NCBI GenBank assembly: GCA_009840005.1
Contig: VXOR01000073.1
Span: forward strand, 213,747 to 229,663
Length of the DNA: 15,917 bases
Reading direction: 5' to 3'
Source of the DNA: Gemmatimonadota bacterium
GTDB taxonomy: Bacteria; Latescibacterota; UBA2968; UBA8231
The number at the start of each line of letters is the position of its first letter. Within the stretch, counting starts at the first letter, position 1. Positions 6,841 through 13,386 of this stretch are shown one piece after another. A program made the position numbers and the translations under genes. The notes beneath the pieces were generated by a model. It did not search any database and had not been told where the DNA came from. It worked only from the letters and a program-made list of their open reading frames with translations.

Positions 6841-7893
6841 CTAGGCGATGACACCGCCGCCGAGGCAAATTTCACCGTCGTAGAACACGGCGTGCTGGCC
6901 TGGAGCAATGCCGGGGTCGGGCGTGGATAAGGCGACGTGAGCGCGATCTGGCGCGAGCATCTGTACCTGACAGGGTACTAGGGCCGGCCCATGCCGAAGC
7001 TTGACGTGGAGTGCGTCGTGCTCCGGTGCTCCGGCGATCCAATGGATATGTTCGGCAATCAGCTCGCGGCGTCCGGCCCGCGTCGGCGCGCTGCCGTGGG
7101 CGATGTACACGATGTTGTTGGCGACGTCTTTGTCTGTCACATACCAAGGACCGCCGCCGAGTTGCAGGCCGTGCCGCTGGCCAATGGTGTAGAACCAATA
7201 GCCGGGGTGCTCGCCCTTCTTTTGTCCGCTCGCCTGCTCGACGATGTCGCCCCGGAGTTCTCCCAAGTGGAAGCGGACGAAGTCCCGGTAGTTGATCTTG
7301 CCCAAGAAGCACATGCCTTGGCTGTCAGGGCGGTCTTTGGTCGGCAGGTCGAATTCCGCAGCGAGTGCGCGCACTTGATGCTTGGGCAGGTGGCCGATGG
7401 GCAAGCAGAGCCGAGCGAGTTGCGCTTGGCTCAGGTTGGAGAGGAAATAAGTCTGGTCCTTGACCGGATCGGCGGCGCGCCGGAGTTGATAACCACCCGC
7501 GGTCTCCTCGACGCGGGCGTAGTGCCCAGAGGCAATCTGCTCGCACTCGTCGGCCACCCGCTGATAGAAGGCTCCGAACTTGACGCGCTGGTTGCACCAG
7601 ATGTCTGGGCTGGGCGTGCGCCCTAAGCGCAGCTCGGCCAAGGCGCACTCGACGATGTGGTCGCGGTACTCGCTTTGCAGCGGCACAACTTCGAGCGGCA
7701 CCCCGAGCTGTTCGCAGGTGGCGCGGGCGTAGGTTAAATCCGTTTCCCACGGGCAGTCGCCGAGCGAAAACAGCTCATCCTCCAGCCAAATTTTGAGGTA
7801 GTAGGCTTTGAGGGCGAGCCGCTTTTCGCGTTGGAGCAGGGCGAGGGCCAACGAGCTATCGACCCCACCAGAGAGCAGGACGGCGACGTTCAT
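6841..7893 (-). CDS. mnmA: tRNA-specific 2-thiouridylase MnmA
   Basis: A 350-residue enzyme of normal family length that puts sulfur on uridine 34 of tRNA(Glu), tRNA(Gln) and tRNA(Lys). The PP-loop SGGVDSS is at residues 8-14. The catalytic cysteines are C100 in GRTPSPDIWCN and C195 in DSQGMCFLGK, and the region FYTIGQRHGLQLGGGPWYV is the standard central domain signature. The usual GRTPNPD motif is GRTPSPD here, a conservative change. The N-terminal LKIWLEDE and GDCPWE resemble a subgroup also seen in some other bacteria and plant organelles. The start codon lies six bases after the ahcY stop, so it is translated from the same mRNA. Sulfur would be delivered by a cysteine desulfurase route not visible here. 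Confidence 0.95.
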   Translation of the reverse strand: MNVAVLLSGGVDSSLALALLQREKRLALKAYYLKIWLEDELFSLGDCPWETDLTYARATCEQLGVPLEVVPLQSEYRDHIVECALAELRLGRTPSPDIWCNQRVKFGAFYQRVADECEQIASGHYARVEETAGGYQLRRAADPVKDQTYFLSNLSQAQLARLCLPIGHLPKHQVRALAAEFDLPTKDRPDSQGMCFLGKINYRDFVRFHLGELRGDIVEQASGQKKGEHPGYWFYTIGQRHGLQLGGGPWYVTDKDVANNIVYIAHGSAPTRAGRRELIAEHIHWIAGAPEHDALHVKLRHGPALVPCQVQMLAPDRAHVALSTPDPGIAPGQHAVFYDGEICLGGGVIA

Positions 7894-7899
7894 GGGATG

Positions 7900-9222
7900 C
7901 TAGTAGCGGTAGTGCTCCGGCTTGTAGGGGCCTTTCGCTGGGATACCCAAGTACGAGGCTTGGTCGGCGTCTAGCTCGTCGATTTCGACGCCCAACTTTT
8001 GCAGGTGGAGACGCGCCACCTTCTCGTCGAGGTGCTTGGGCAACATGTACACACCGACTGGATATTGCTCGTGACGGGTGTGCAACTCAAGCTGCGCCAA
8101 GACTTGGTTGGTAAACGAATTGGACATGACAAAGGAAGGATGCCCGGTGGCACAGCCTAAGTTGACCAAGCGGCCCTCGGCCAACAGGATGACGCTGCGG
8201 CCATCGGGAAAGGTGAACTTATCGACTTGCGGCTTGATATCAATGCGCTCGATTCCGCGATAGTTCACTAGTTCGGCTACTTGGATTTCGACGTCAAAGT
8301 GGCCGATGTTGCAGATGATAGCCCCGTCTTTCATCCGCTCCATTTGGTCGATGCGAATGATGTCGCGGCACCCGGTCGCCGTGACGAATATATCGCCCTC
8401 GGCAATGGCGTCGTCCATCTTCTTGACCTCGTAGCCTTCCATCGCCGCTTGCAGCGCGCAGATGGGGTCAATCTCGGTGACGATCACCCGTGCGCCCAAG
8501 CCGCGCATGGCGTCGGCGCATCCCTTGCCAACATCGCCGTAGCCAGCTACTACCACGACTTTGCCAGCGATCATTATGTCGGTAGCGCGCTTGATGCCGT
8601 CGGCGAGGGACTCGCGGCAGCCGTAGAGGTTGTCGAACTTCGACTTGGTGACGCTGTCGTTGACGTTGATCGCCGGTACGGCGAGGGTTCCGGCTTCGAG
8701 CATCTGGTAGAGGTGGTGGACGCCGGTGGTCGTCTCTTCGGAAATACCGCGCAGGTCCGGCAAAAGCTCTGGGTGCTTCTCGTGGATCCACTTGGTCAGG
8801 TCGCCGCCGTCGTCGAGAATCAGGTTGGGGCCAGCGCCGTCGGGCCAGCGCAGGGTTTGCTCGGTACACCACCAGTACTCGTCTTCGGTCTCGCCCTTCC
8901 AGGCGAAGATCGGGATGCCGGTAACGGCGAGGGCCGCGGCTGCGTGGTCTTGGGTCGAGAAGATGTTGCACGAGCACCAGCGCACTTGTGCCCCGAGCGC
9001 GGTGAGCGTCTCGATGAGTACGGCGGTCTGAATTGTCGCGTGCAAGGAGCCAGCAATCCGCGCACCCGCGAGCGGCTGGGCGGCCCCGTACTCTTCGCGC
9101 AGGGCCATCAGCCCGGGCATCTCTTGCTCGGCGAGAATGATTTCCTGCCGGCCCCATTCGGCCAGTGCTAGGTCGGCGACCTTGTAGTCTAGGTCAGCGG
9201 TCTTTTGTGCCGCGATTTCCAT
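7900..9222 (-). CDS. ahcY: Adenosylhomocysteinase (S-adenosylhomocysteine hydrolase)
   Basis: A 440-residue cytoplasmic NAD-dependent enzyme that splits S-adenosylhomocysteine into adenosine and homocysteine, removing the product inhibitor of methyltransferases. Catalytic residues align with H61, D138 (ILDDGGD), E163 (SEETTTG), K193 and D197 (VTKSKFDN). The NAD-binding glycine motif GYGDVGKG is at 227-234, and the protein ends in the family's typical KPEHYRY. The length and the run from [13 protein letters not shown] to ILDDGG show that the insertion of about 40 residues found in many bacterial enzymes is absent, as in the shorter eukaryote-like type. The ATG at 9222 has an AAGGAG site seven bases upstream. 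It is followed by mnmA after six bases. Upstream lies a long palindrome. Confidence 0.96.
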   Translation of the reverse strand: MEIAAQKTADLDYKVADLALAEWGRQEIILAEQEMPGLMALREEYGAAQPLAGARIAGSLHATIQTAVLIETLTALGAQVRWCSCNIFSTQDHAAAALAVTGIPIFAWKGETEDEYWWCTEQTLRWPDGAGPNLILDDGGDLTKWIHEKHPELLPDLRGISEETTTGVHHLYQMLEAGTLAVPAINVNDSVTKSKFDNLYGCRESLADGIKRATDIMIAGKVVVVAGYGDVGKGCADAMRGLGARVIVTEIDPICALQAAMEGYEVKKMDDAIAEGDIFVTATGCRDIIRIDQMERMKDGAIICNIGHFDVEIQVAELVNYRGIERIDIKPQVDKFTFPDGRSVILLAEGRLVNLGCATGHPSFVMSNSFTNQVLAQLELHTRHEQYPVGVYMLPKHLDEKVARLHLQKLGVEIDELDADQASYLGIPAKGPYKPEHYRY

Positions 9223-9245
9223 TGAGTTCTCCTTGTGGGTTAGGG

Positions 9246-9317
9246 CTAATTAATACTGACGTTACGCATTTGCGCCGAACCGATCGGTGTAGGGGCGTAA
9301 CGTCAGTTCTAAATTAG
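9246..9317. repeat. Long nested palindrome upstream of ahcY (possible MITE-like element)
   Basis: CTGACGTTACGC at 9256-9267 pairs perfectly with GCGTAACGTCAG at 9295-9306, extended by one further A-T pair. Beyond a short mismatched stretch, CTAATT at 9246-9251 pairs with AATTAG at 9312-9317. The interior contains another perfect palindrome, ACCGATCGGT, at 9279-9288. The ends resemble motifs at 12816-12826 and 14748-14758, suggesting a dispersed repeat family rather than an ahcY-specific regulator. As RNA it could form a strong hairpin in the ahcY leader if transcription starts upstream of it. Confidence 0.75.
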
Positions 9318-9390
9318 GCAATTATCTTCACACGCGCCTGCTAAGTTGACGGTCTATCCCCCACCCCCTACTTTGCCCCCACTCCAACAA

Positions 9391-9432
9391 AATCCTGTCC
9401 ATCCTATCTAATCCTGCTCATCCTGGTCCATC
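9391..9432. repeat. Degenerate short tandem repeat before the acetyltransferase
   Basis: Imperfect units of the type ATCCTG(T/C)CCATC follow one another (AATCCTGTCC, ATCCTATCTA, ATCCTGCTCA, TCCTGGTCCATC) right up to the start codon at 9433. Spacing is about 10 bases. It occupies the place where a ribosome site would be expected. Confidence 0.5.
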
Positions 9433-9999
9433 ATGCAATCCCTCGTTTCTCCCTCCGTCCTGTACCGGGATAGCTTCCTAGCGGGCGCGGCTGAATTTTT
9501 GGCCGAAGGTCGTTTCGACTCGACGTATGCCCGATCCCTCGGCTACGACAGCGACTCCCTCGCCGACCAGTTTCCGCAATTCGTGCGCGACCTCAAGGGC
9601 CTCGCCGATGAGACAGGTTTGCGGGTGCGGTATCCAGATCGGGTGCTCTGGCTTGTACACGACGGCAACTACATCGGCCAAACCTCTATAAGACCCGAGC
9701 TCAGCACTCCGTATCTGCTTACTTACGGTGGGCACATTGGCTACAGTATCCGACCCTCGCGGCGGTGTCGCGGTTACGGCAAGGCCATCCTCGCCCTGAC
9801 ACTGGTGGTATCGCGGGAAATCGGGCTGCGCCGCGTGCTGGTCACCTGCGACTCGGACAACATTGGCTCGCGCAAGATCATCGAACACAACGGCGGCCAA
9901 TTCGAAAGCGCGATGGTCATGCCCAACCAAGCATTCCGCGCCGAGGGCCGCAAACCCGCGCAGTGCATTGAGAAGTTGCGCTACTGGATTGACTTGTGA
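9433..9999 (+). CDS. GNAT family N-acetyltransferase
   Basis: The 188-residue protein has the acetyl-CoA-binding motif A of GNAT enzymes: IGYSIRPSRRCRGYGKAIL, with R111-C-R-G114-Y-G116 as the (Q/R)xxGxG/A pyrophosphate loop, followed by the helix and strand LRRVLVTCDSDNIGSRKIIEHNGGQFE. This layout is typical of single-domain acetyltransferases acting on small molecules or peptide N-termini; the acceptor is unknown. The N-terminal SVLYRDSFLAGAAEF is common in this subgroup, supporting the ATG at 9433. No Shine-Dalgarno sequence precedes it; a degenerate repeat abuts the start instead. It is divergent from ahcY and 70 bases upstream of the sigma factor gene, with a separate promoter candidate in between. 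Confidence 0.85.
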   Translation: MQSLVSPSVLYRDSFLAGAAEFLAEGRFDSTYARSLGYDSDSLADQFPQFVRDLKGLADETGLRVRYPDRVLWLVHDGNYIGQTSIRPELSTPYLLTYGGHIGYSIRPSRRCRGYGKAILALTLVVSREIGLRRVLVTCDSDNIGSRKIIEHNGGQFESAMVMPNQAFRAEGRKPAQCIEKLRYWIDL

Positions 10000-10057
10000 T
10001 CCGATTACGTCAATAAAATTTTTCGTGCGTAAAACTTTTTGTGCTCGGTCCTCGTCT

Positions 10058-10063
10058 TATAAT
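10058..10063 (+). promoter_or_regulatory. Consensus -10 box immediately upstream of the sigma factor start
   Basis: TATAAT at 10058-10063 is a perfect -10 hexamer. The -35 position shows only a T-rich stretch (about 10035-10041). A start of transcription seven bases after the box would fall on the A of the ATG at 10070, and no Shine-Dalgarno sequence exists, so the transcript may be leaderless. Confidence 0.45.
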
Positions 10064-10069
10064 GGAATA

Positions 10070-10627
10070 ATGAGCGACGCCGATCTCATCCTGCGCTTCA
10101 GGGCTGGCCAGCACCAAGCGTTCAATACCTTGGTCTGGCGCTGGCAGGGCCGCCTCTACCGCTTCGCGCTCCGCTACAGCGGCGATGCCGAAGACGCGCG
10201 AGACCTCTGCCAGCAGAGCTTTATCCGCGCCTATAGCCAGTTACATCGGCTGCGCGACCCCGAGCGCTTTTCTACGTGGCTCTACCAAATCGCCGCCAAT
10301 CTGTGCCGCGACCACCTGCGCCAGCGCATGCAGCACGTTTCACTCGACGCGTACGAGGAGGCAGGTGCTCGGCCGCATCCGGCCCTGAGCCAAGCGGCCG
10401 ATGTGGACAAGATCGAGCTGCGCGATTTGCTCAACCGCGCCTTGCAGACCCTGCCCGAGGAACAGCGCGTCGTCGTGGTGCTCAAGGAATACGAGGGATT
10501 GAAATTTCGGGAAATCGCCGAAGTGCTCGACGCTCCGATTAATACGATTAAATCGCGCCTCTACTACGGCCTCAAGACCCTGCGAAAAACCTTTAACCAG
10601 TGGGACATAGACAGAGATGGATTGTAA
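10070..10627 (+). CDS. ECF-type RNA polymerase sigma factor
   Basis: A 185-residue extracytoplasmic-function sigma factor. Region 2 covers about residues 15-85 with GDAEDARDLCQQSFIRAYSQLHRLRDPERFSTWLYQIAANLCRDHLR, which contacts the -10 element and core polymerase. Region 4 covers about 120-175 with LQTLPEEQRVVVVLKEYEGLKFREIAEVLDAPINTIKSRLYYGLKTLR, a helix-turn-helix for the -35 element. The frame is open upstream into the acetyltransferase gene, but family length and conservation fit the ATG at 10070. The stop codon overlaps the start of the anti-sigma gene by 11 bases, the usual arrangement for such pairs. The likely role is to switch on a small regulon, probably including its own operon, when the anti-sigma factor releases it. 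Confidence 0.95.
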   Translation: MSDADLILRFRAGQHQAFNTLVWRWQGRLYRFALRYSGDAEDARDLCQQSFIRAYSQLHRLRDPERFSTWLYQIAANLCRDHLRQRMQHVSLDAYEEAGARPHPALSQAADVDKIELRDLLNRALQTLPEEQRVVVVLKEYEGLKFREIAEVLDAPINTIKSRLYYGLKTLRKTFNQWDIDRDGL

Positions 10628-11225
10628 CGTAAAAAAAGAAGACTTGCTCACCTTTTTTTACGAAGAATGCGAAAAAGGTGAACAGGGGCGCATGAAAGAA
10701 CATGTGGCCACCTGTGCGGCGTGCCGCCGCGAACTCGATGCGCTCGCTAGCACACAGGACTTGCTCCGAGCTTGGCCGGATGAGGCTCCGCGCCTTGACC
10801 TGACGTTTGTCGAGGCCGAGGTGCCGCGTCGGCGCTTCCGGCTGATAGCGGGTTTGGCTGCGGCGGCGGTGGCCGCTGTGGTTCTCTTTTTCGCGTGGCC
10901 GGAGTTTGAACTCAGCTACCGCGCTGGTGAACTCGACCTCAAGTGGGGGGAGGCACTGGCGGACGAACCACTCACTCGGGCAGAAGTACTGGCCACACAG
11001 GAGGGCACCCTCGCGTTAGTGAACCAACTGCTGCGGGCTTCTGAGATGCGCCAGCAGCGCGTCTTCGATCATCTGTTGACCGAGATCCAAGCCCAGCGCT
11101 ACCGAGATTTGCAGCTCATCAGCCGTCAATTTGCACAGTTCGACCGCGAGATCCACATCCGCTTGCGCCGCGACGAAGCACCCGTGCTGGAGGTGTTGCC
11201 AACGGCTCGCTATACCAACCCCTAG
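10617..11225 (+). CDS. Transmembrane anti-sigma factor with zinc-finger (zf-HC2/ZAS-like) domain
   Basis: The 202-residue protein has a cytoplasmic N-terminal domain with the zinc-binding HxxxCxxC motif at H29, C33 and C36 (EHVATCAACRREL), a single membrane helix at about 75-94 after the basic RRRFR, and an extracytoplasmic C-terminal part of about 105 residues that is largely helical and ends rich in arginine and leucine. The first domain should hold the ECF sigma factor inactive; the outer part would sense or receive a signal. The start ATG overlaps the sigma gene by 11 bases. Codons 4-15 contain an inverted repeat with A7 and T7 tracts. The next gene begins nine bases after its stop codon, and the AGGAG ribosome site of that gene overlaps the stop. 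Confidence 0.9.
   Translation: MDCNVKKEDLLTFFYEECEKGEQGRMKEHVATCAACRRELDALASTQDLLRAWPDEAPRLDLTFVEAEVPRRRFRLIAGLAAAAVAAVVLFFAWPEFELSYRAGELDLKWGEALADEPLTRAEVLATQEGTLALVNQLLRASEMRQQRVFDHLLTEIQAQRYRDLQLISRQFAQFDREIHIRLRRDEAPVLEVLPTARYTNP
10628..10662 (+). repeat. Perfect 11-bp inverted repeat at the start of the anti-sigma gene
   Basis: CGTAAAAAAAG at 10628-10638 is the exact reverse complement of CTTTTTTTACG at 10652-10662, with a 13-base loop. It begins directly after the sigma factor stop codon and lies inside codons 4-15 of the anti-sigma gene. The mRNA could form an A-U hairpin there, and both homopolymer runs are places where polymerase can slip. Confidence 0.7.
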
Positions 11226-11234
11226 GAGATTGCC

Positions 11235-12539
11235 ATGACCACGCTTTACTGCGCCATCCTAGTCGCTGGCTTCATGGCCACTGCCAGCCTCGCCGATATT
11301 GACCCCCGGCGCATGCAGCGTGATATCCGTATCATGGAGGGGATTCTCGGCAATTTGTATCTCGACGCGCCTGGTCCTCCGACCTCCTCCTCTCGTGGCT
11401 TGTACCTCGACGGCTACGGGGTCCTCTTTTTTACCGGAGGATCATGGTCTAGGCAGGTATATCCCGGCATATCGGTCGCATGGGACGAAAAGGGCGTCAA
11501 GCATCTTGAGTTGAAATCGAGTGATCCCTCATTGTACGAGAACTCGCTGGTAGAAAGCCACGATCTACTCACCGAATTTCTAGGCAACTACGCCGGCATC
11601 ATAAGCCAACTCGACCAAGACGACCGGATTACGGTCTGCTACCAGCAGCATCCTCCAAGAGACCTAGCAAGCGTCCTAGGACATTATATCACCGATGGCT
11701 TTATAGTCGGTACAGATTCCGTGTCTTTCGACCTTACCAAGCAAATCGAAGCTATTATGCCCATTGCTATGCCTAGGGAGAGCTCCTTCGATTTTGAAAA
11801 GTTAGTCCTGATCTTTGGGGATTCTGTGTCTTTCTTCGACACTGACAAACAAGCCGCGGCGATAACCCGATTGAGGAATCACCTAGAAAAAGTAGCCACG
11901 GAAGGCGAAGTCGAAGTCAAGAGGGTAGCTGTGATGGTAAGAGATTCTCTGTTGGCTGACGTTGTGGAGGCCGATACTATCTCTCACGGATCCATAGTCG
12001 CTCAGGTACACGGCTTTACTCGCGGCCATCGTCGCGCTGCCGCTGCTCCCTTTCTAATCACCGCCACCACCAAAAAATCAGCCATTGACGCCTTTCGAGA
12101 AGGGCGCATCGACTCGGCTACTTTCCGCCAGCGCATCGCCTTTTCCGAACACACTGACTCAAAAAGAGTCGACATCATGGCCGGCATACTCGACCAAGTC
12201 GTGGGGCACGATCATCATCCCTTGCTTGGTACCCAACGCACTTTGGGGATATATCAGCCGGATTTAGGTGCCCTTTTTTTTGTTAATAACTCGGTGTTTC
12301 GCTTTAGACCCCTGCCTCTCGACGACGTCAAGGCCAACAACATCGTCGAAGCCGTCGCCGACTACGGCGCGACCCTCCACCAAGTCCAGTCCGATGAGCA
12401 CGTCATCGTCGAATATCGCTCTCCGTTCTCTGCCCGCAGTGCACTGCTCAAGGTGCCCAAGTCCGCCATCGACGCCTACGCCCGCGGCGACTTGGATCTT
12501 GATGCCTTCCGTGAAAAAGCAGTGTGGAAAACATGGTAA
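11235..12539 (+). CDS. Exported protein with internal duplication, third gene of the sigma/anti-sigma operon
   Basis: The 434-residue protein starts with a signal peptide (residues 1-20, cleavage probably after SLA). I do not recognise the family. It contains two unequal copies of one layout: DIRIMEGILGN...SRGLYLDGYGVLFF (30-66) matches RVDIMAGILDQ...RTLGIYQPDLGALFF (311-349); LLTEFLGNYAGIISQLDQDDRITVCY (111-136) matches NIVEAVADYGATLHQVQSDEHVIVEY (369-394); and TKKSAIDAFREGRIDSATFRQRIAF (279-303) matches VPKSAIDAYARGDLDLDAFREKAVW (407-431). The first copy carries an insertion of about 140 residues. There is no membrane anchor beyond the signal peptide, so a periplasmic or secreted location is likely. 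AGGAG nine bases before the ATG overlaps the anti-sigma stop codon. Its place suggests it is an effector of, or a signal partner for, the anti-sigma factor. Confidence 0.85.
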   Translation: MTTLYCAILVAGFMATASLADIDPRRMQRDIRIMEGILGNLYLDAPGPPTSSSRGLYLDGYGVLFFTGGSWSRQVYPGISVAWDEKGVKHLELKSSDPSLYENSLVESHDLLTEFLGNYAGIISQLDQDDRITVCYQQHPPRDLASVLGHYITDGFIVGTDSVSFDLTKQIEAIMPIAMPRESSFDFEKLVLIFGDSVSFFDTDKQAAAITRLRNHLEKVATEGEVEVKRVAVMVRDSLLADVVEADTISHGSIVAQVHGFTRGHRRAAAAPFLITATTKKSAIDAFREGRIDSATFRQRIAFSEHTDSKRVDIMAGILDQVVGHDHHPLLGTQRTLGIYQPDLGALFFVNNSVFRFRPLPLDDVKANNIVEAVADYGATLHQVQSDEHVIVEYRSPFSARSALLKVPKSAIDAYARGDLDLDAFREKAVWKTW

Positions 12540-12697
12540 ACAAAAAACTCGCCTGTAGTCTGTCGGGTATAGCCCACCATCGCCGTTTGCAGCTTTTTTT
12601 GAGCAGCGGACTAGCTGCTGGGGCTGCTAGCATGGAGGCTGCTGTGGGCACTGCTGATAGGCGAAAAAACTGTTGCAAAGAAAACCCATCTTCATAA
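12533..12697 (+). CDS. Possible 54-residue ORF coupled to the preceding gene
   Basis: An ATG at 12533 overlaps the stop codon of the exported protein gene by seven bases, an arrangement that permits re-initiation. The product would be 54 residues, with a short small-residue segment (LSSGLAAGAASMEAAVG) and a cysteine pair near the end. No homology is recognised, no separate ribosome site is seen, and the composition could equally come from decayed sequence. Low confidence as a real gene. Confidence 0.25.
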   Translation: MVNKKLACSLSGIAHHRRLQLFLSSGLAAGAASMEAAVGTADRRKNCCKENPSS

Positions 12698-12701
12698 AAA
12701 A

Positions 12702-12838
12702 CATGGATGATCTGCCATAAGTCTGTTTCGACGAGGATTAGACCAACTCACACAAATCATGCACCAAGCACGAGACCAACCTAAAATCGCCCAACAATAT
12801 CAACCCATTTTACTTACTGATGTTACGCATGGATCTGG
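12702..12838 (+). pseudogene. Possible C-terminal remnant of a transposase
   Basis: With one frameshift near 12718 the translation reads MDDLPISLFRRGLDQLTQ, continuing IMHQARDQPKIAQQYQPIL and LTDVTHGSG before a stop codon. The LPxSLFRxGLDxL pattern is reminiscent of the last part of IS4-type transposases. The reading ends inside the ACTGATGTTACGCAT repeat, as expected if that repeat were the end of an insertion element. The match is from memory and short, so this is only a suggestion. Confidence 0.25.
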
Positions 12839-12844
12839 GTAAAA

Positions 12845-12929
12845 GATGCTTCGACTCCGCTTCGCTCGCTCAGCATGACACAGGGGAGCAGCAAACCAGC
12901 ACTTGTCATGCTGAGCGCAGCGAAGCATC
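12845..12929. repeat. Dispersed palindromic element (GATGCTTCG...CGAAGCATC)
   Basis: GATGCTTCG at 12845-12853 pairs with CGAAGCATC at 12921-12929, and GCTCAGCATGACA at 12868-12880 pairs perfectly with TGTCATGCTGAGC at 12904-12916. The left arm has about ten extra bases (around 12854-12863) that the right arm lacks. The loop is 23 bases. Similar TGTCATGCTGAGCGCAGCGAAGCATC palindromes recur in many environmental bacterial genomes, as I recall, so it is probably a REP- or MITE-like mobile repeat. Confidence 0.75.
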
Positions 12930-12985
12930 CCATACCTAGGGCCTGTGCCTCTATCAGGTACTAACCAGGAAGGAAGGTACTAACC

Positions 12986-13244
12986 ATGCTACGCAATAAC
13001 CTGATCGTCGCTTGGCGCAATTTGCGCCGCTATCGGATGTTACACCGCGATCAACGTAGGTGGGTTAGCCGCGGCCTTCGTGGTGCCCATTTTCGTCGGC
13101 CTGTACATACATAACGAGCTGACGTGGGACCGCTTCCACACCAAAGGCGAGGAAGTCTTCTACTTTGATTCTGACAGCGACGAAGATTTTGCGGACGAGG
13201 AGCCAGTCGAACCTGCGGACTTTAGGTTCGGCGACACTTATTAA
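12986..13244 (+). pseudogene. Truncated, frameshifted MacB/FtsX-type ABC transporter permease
   Basis: Translation from the ATG at 12986 gives MLRNNLIVAWRNLRRYR, the classic N-terminus of MacB-type permeases. At about 13034-13040 the frame changes (+1, equal to one inserted base), after which the family sequence continues as YTAINVGGLAAAFVVPIFVG followed by LYIHNELTWDRFHTKGEEVF. Without the shift, translation would stop at about codon 44. The restored frame ends at 13244 after an acidic tail (DSDSDEDFADEEPVEP), at about 85 residues, whereas full permeases have about 400-800. The periplasmic MacB core and the last three membrane helices are missing. A good AGGAAGG ribosome site remains upstream. 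This is a remnant of a lost transporter gene. Confidence 0.75.
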
Positions 13245-13268
13245 AATTCCGCCTGCTATCTGCCGCGT

Positions 13269-13285
13269 CTTAGGATGGGCCTAAG
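13269..13285. terminator. Small hairpin between the permease remnant and the next gene
   Basis: CTTAGG at 13269-13274 and CCTAAG at 13280-13285 form a perfect 6-bp stem with a five-base loop. No T-run follows, so its role as a terminator is doubtful. Confidence 0.25.
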
Positions 13286-13386
13286 CTGCCTGATAGGTCA
13301 TCGGAAGCCTCGGGATATTTCCAGCGGACCTTCTGGAACCCCCGCCGGTTGCCTACCCTCTCATCCTTTTCAGAAAGGACAAAACC

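Larger units (their letters stand above)
12698..12985. other. Repeat-rich stretch without an intact gene
   Basis: Between the small ORF and the permease remnant I find no intact gene. The stretch holds a possible transposase tail (12702-12838), one copy of the ACTGATGTTAC motif at 12816-12826, a palindromic element at 12845-12929, and a 12-bp direct repeat at 12956-12967 and 12975-12986. Confidence 0.6.

Noticed and set aside
8281..9171. 296-codon open frame on the plus strand opposite ahcY
   Set aside because: It lies fully antisense to a clear ahcY gene and has no recognisable domain; high-GC codon bias on the other strand explains the open frame.
9223..9320. SAH riboswitch upstream of ahcY
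   Set aside because: The region is a simple nested palindrome without the pattern of the known SAH riboswitch, and its arms recur elsewhere in the window.
9863..10069. N-terminal extension of the sigma factor
   Set aside because: The upstream codons run through the acetyltransferase gene in another frame and are unlike any sigma factor region.
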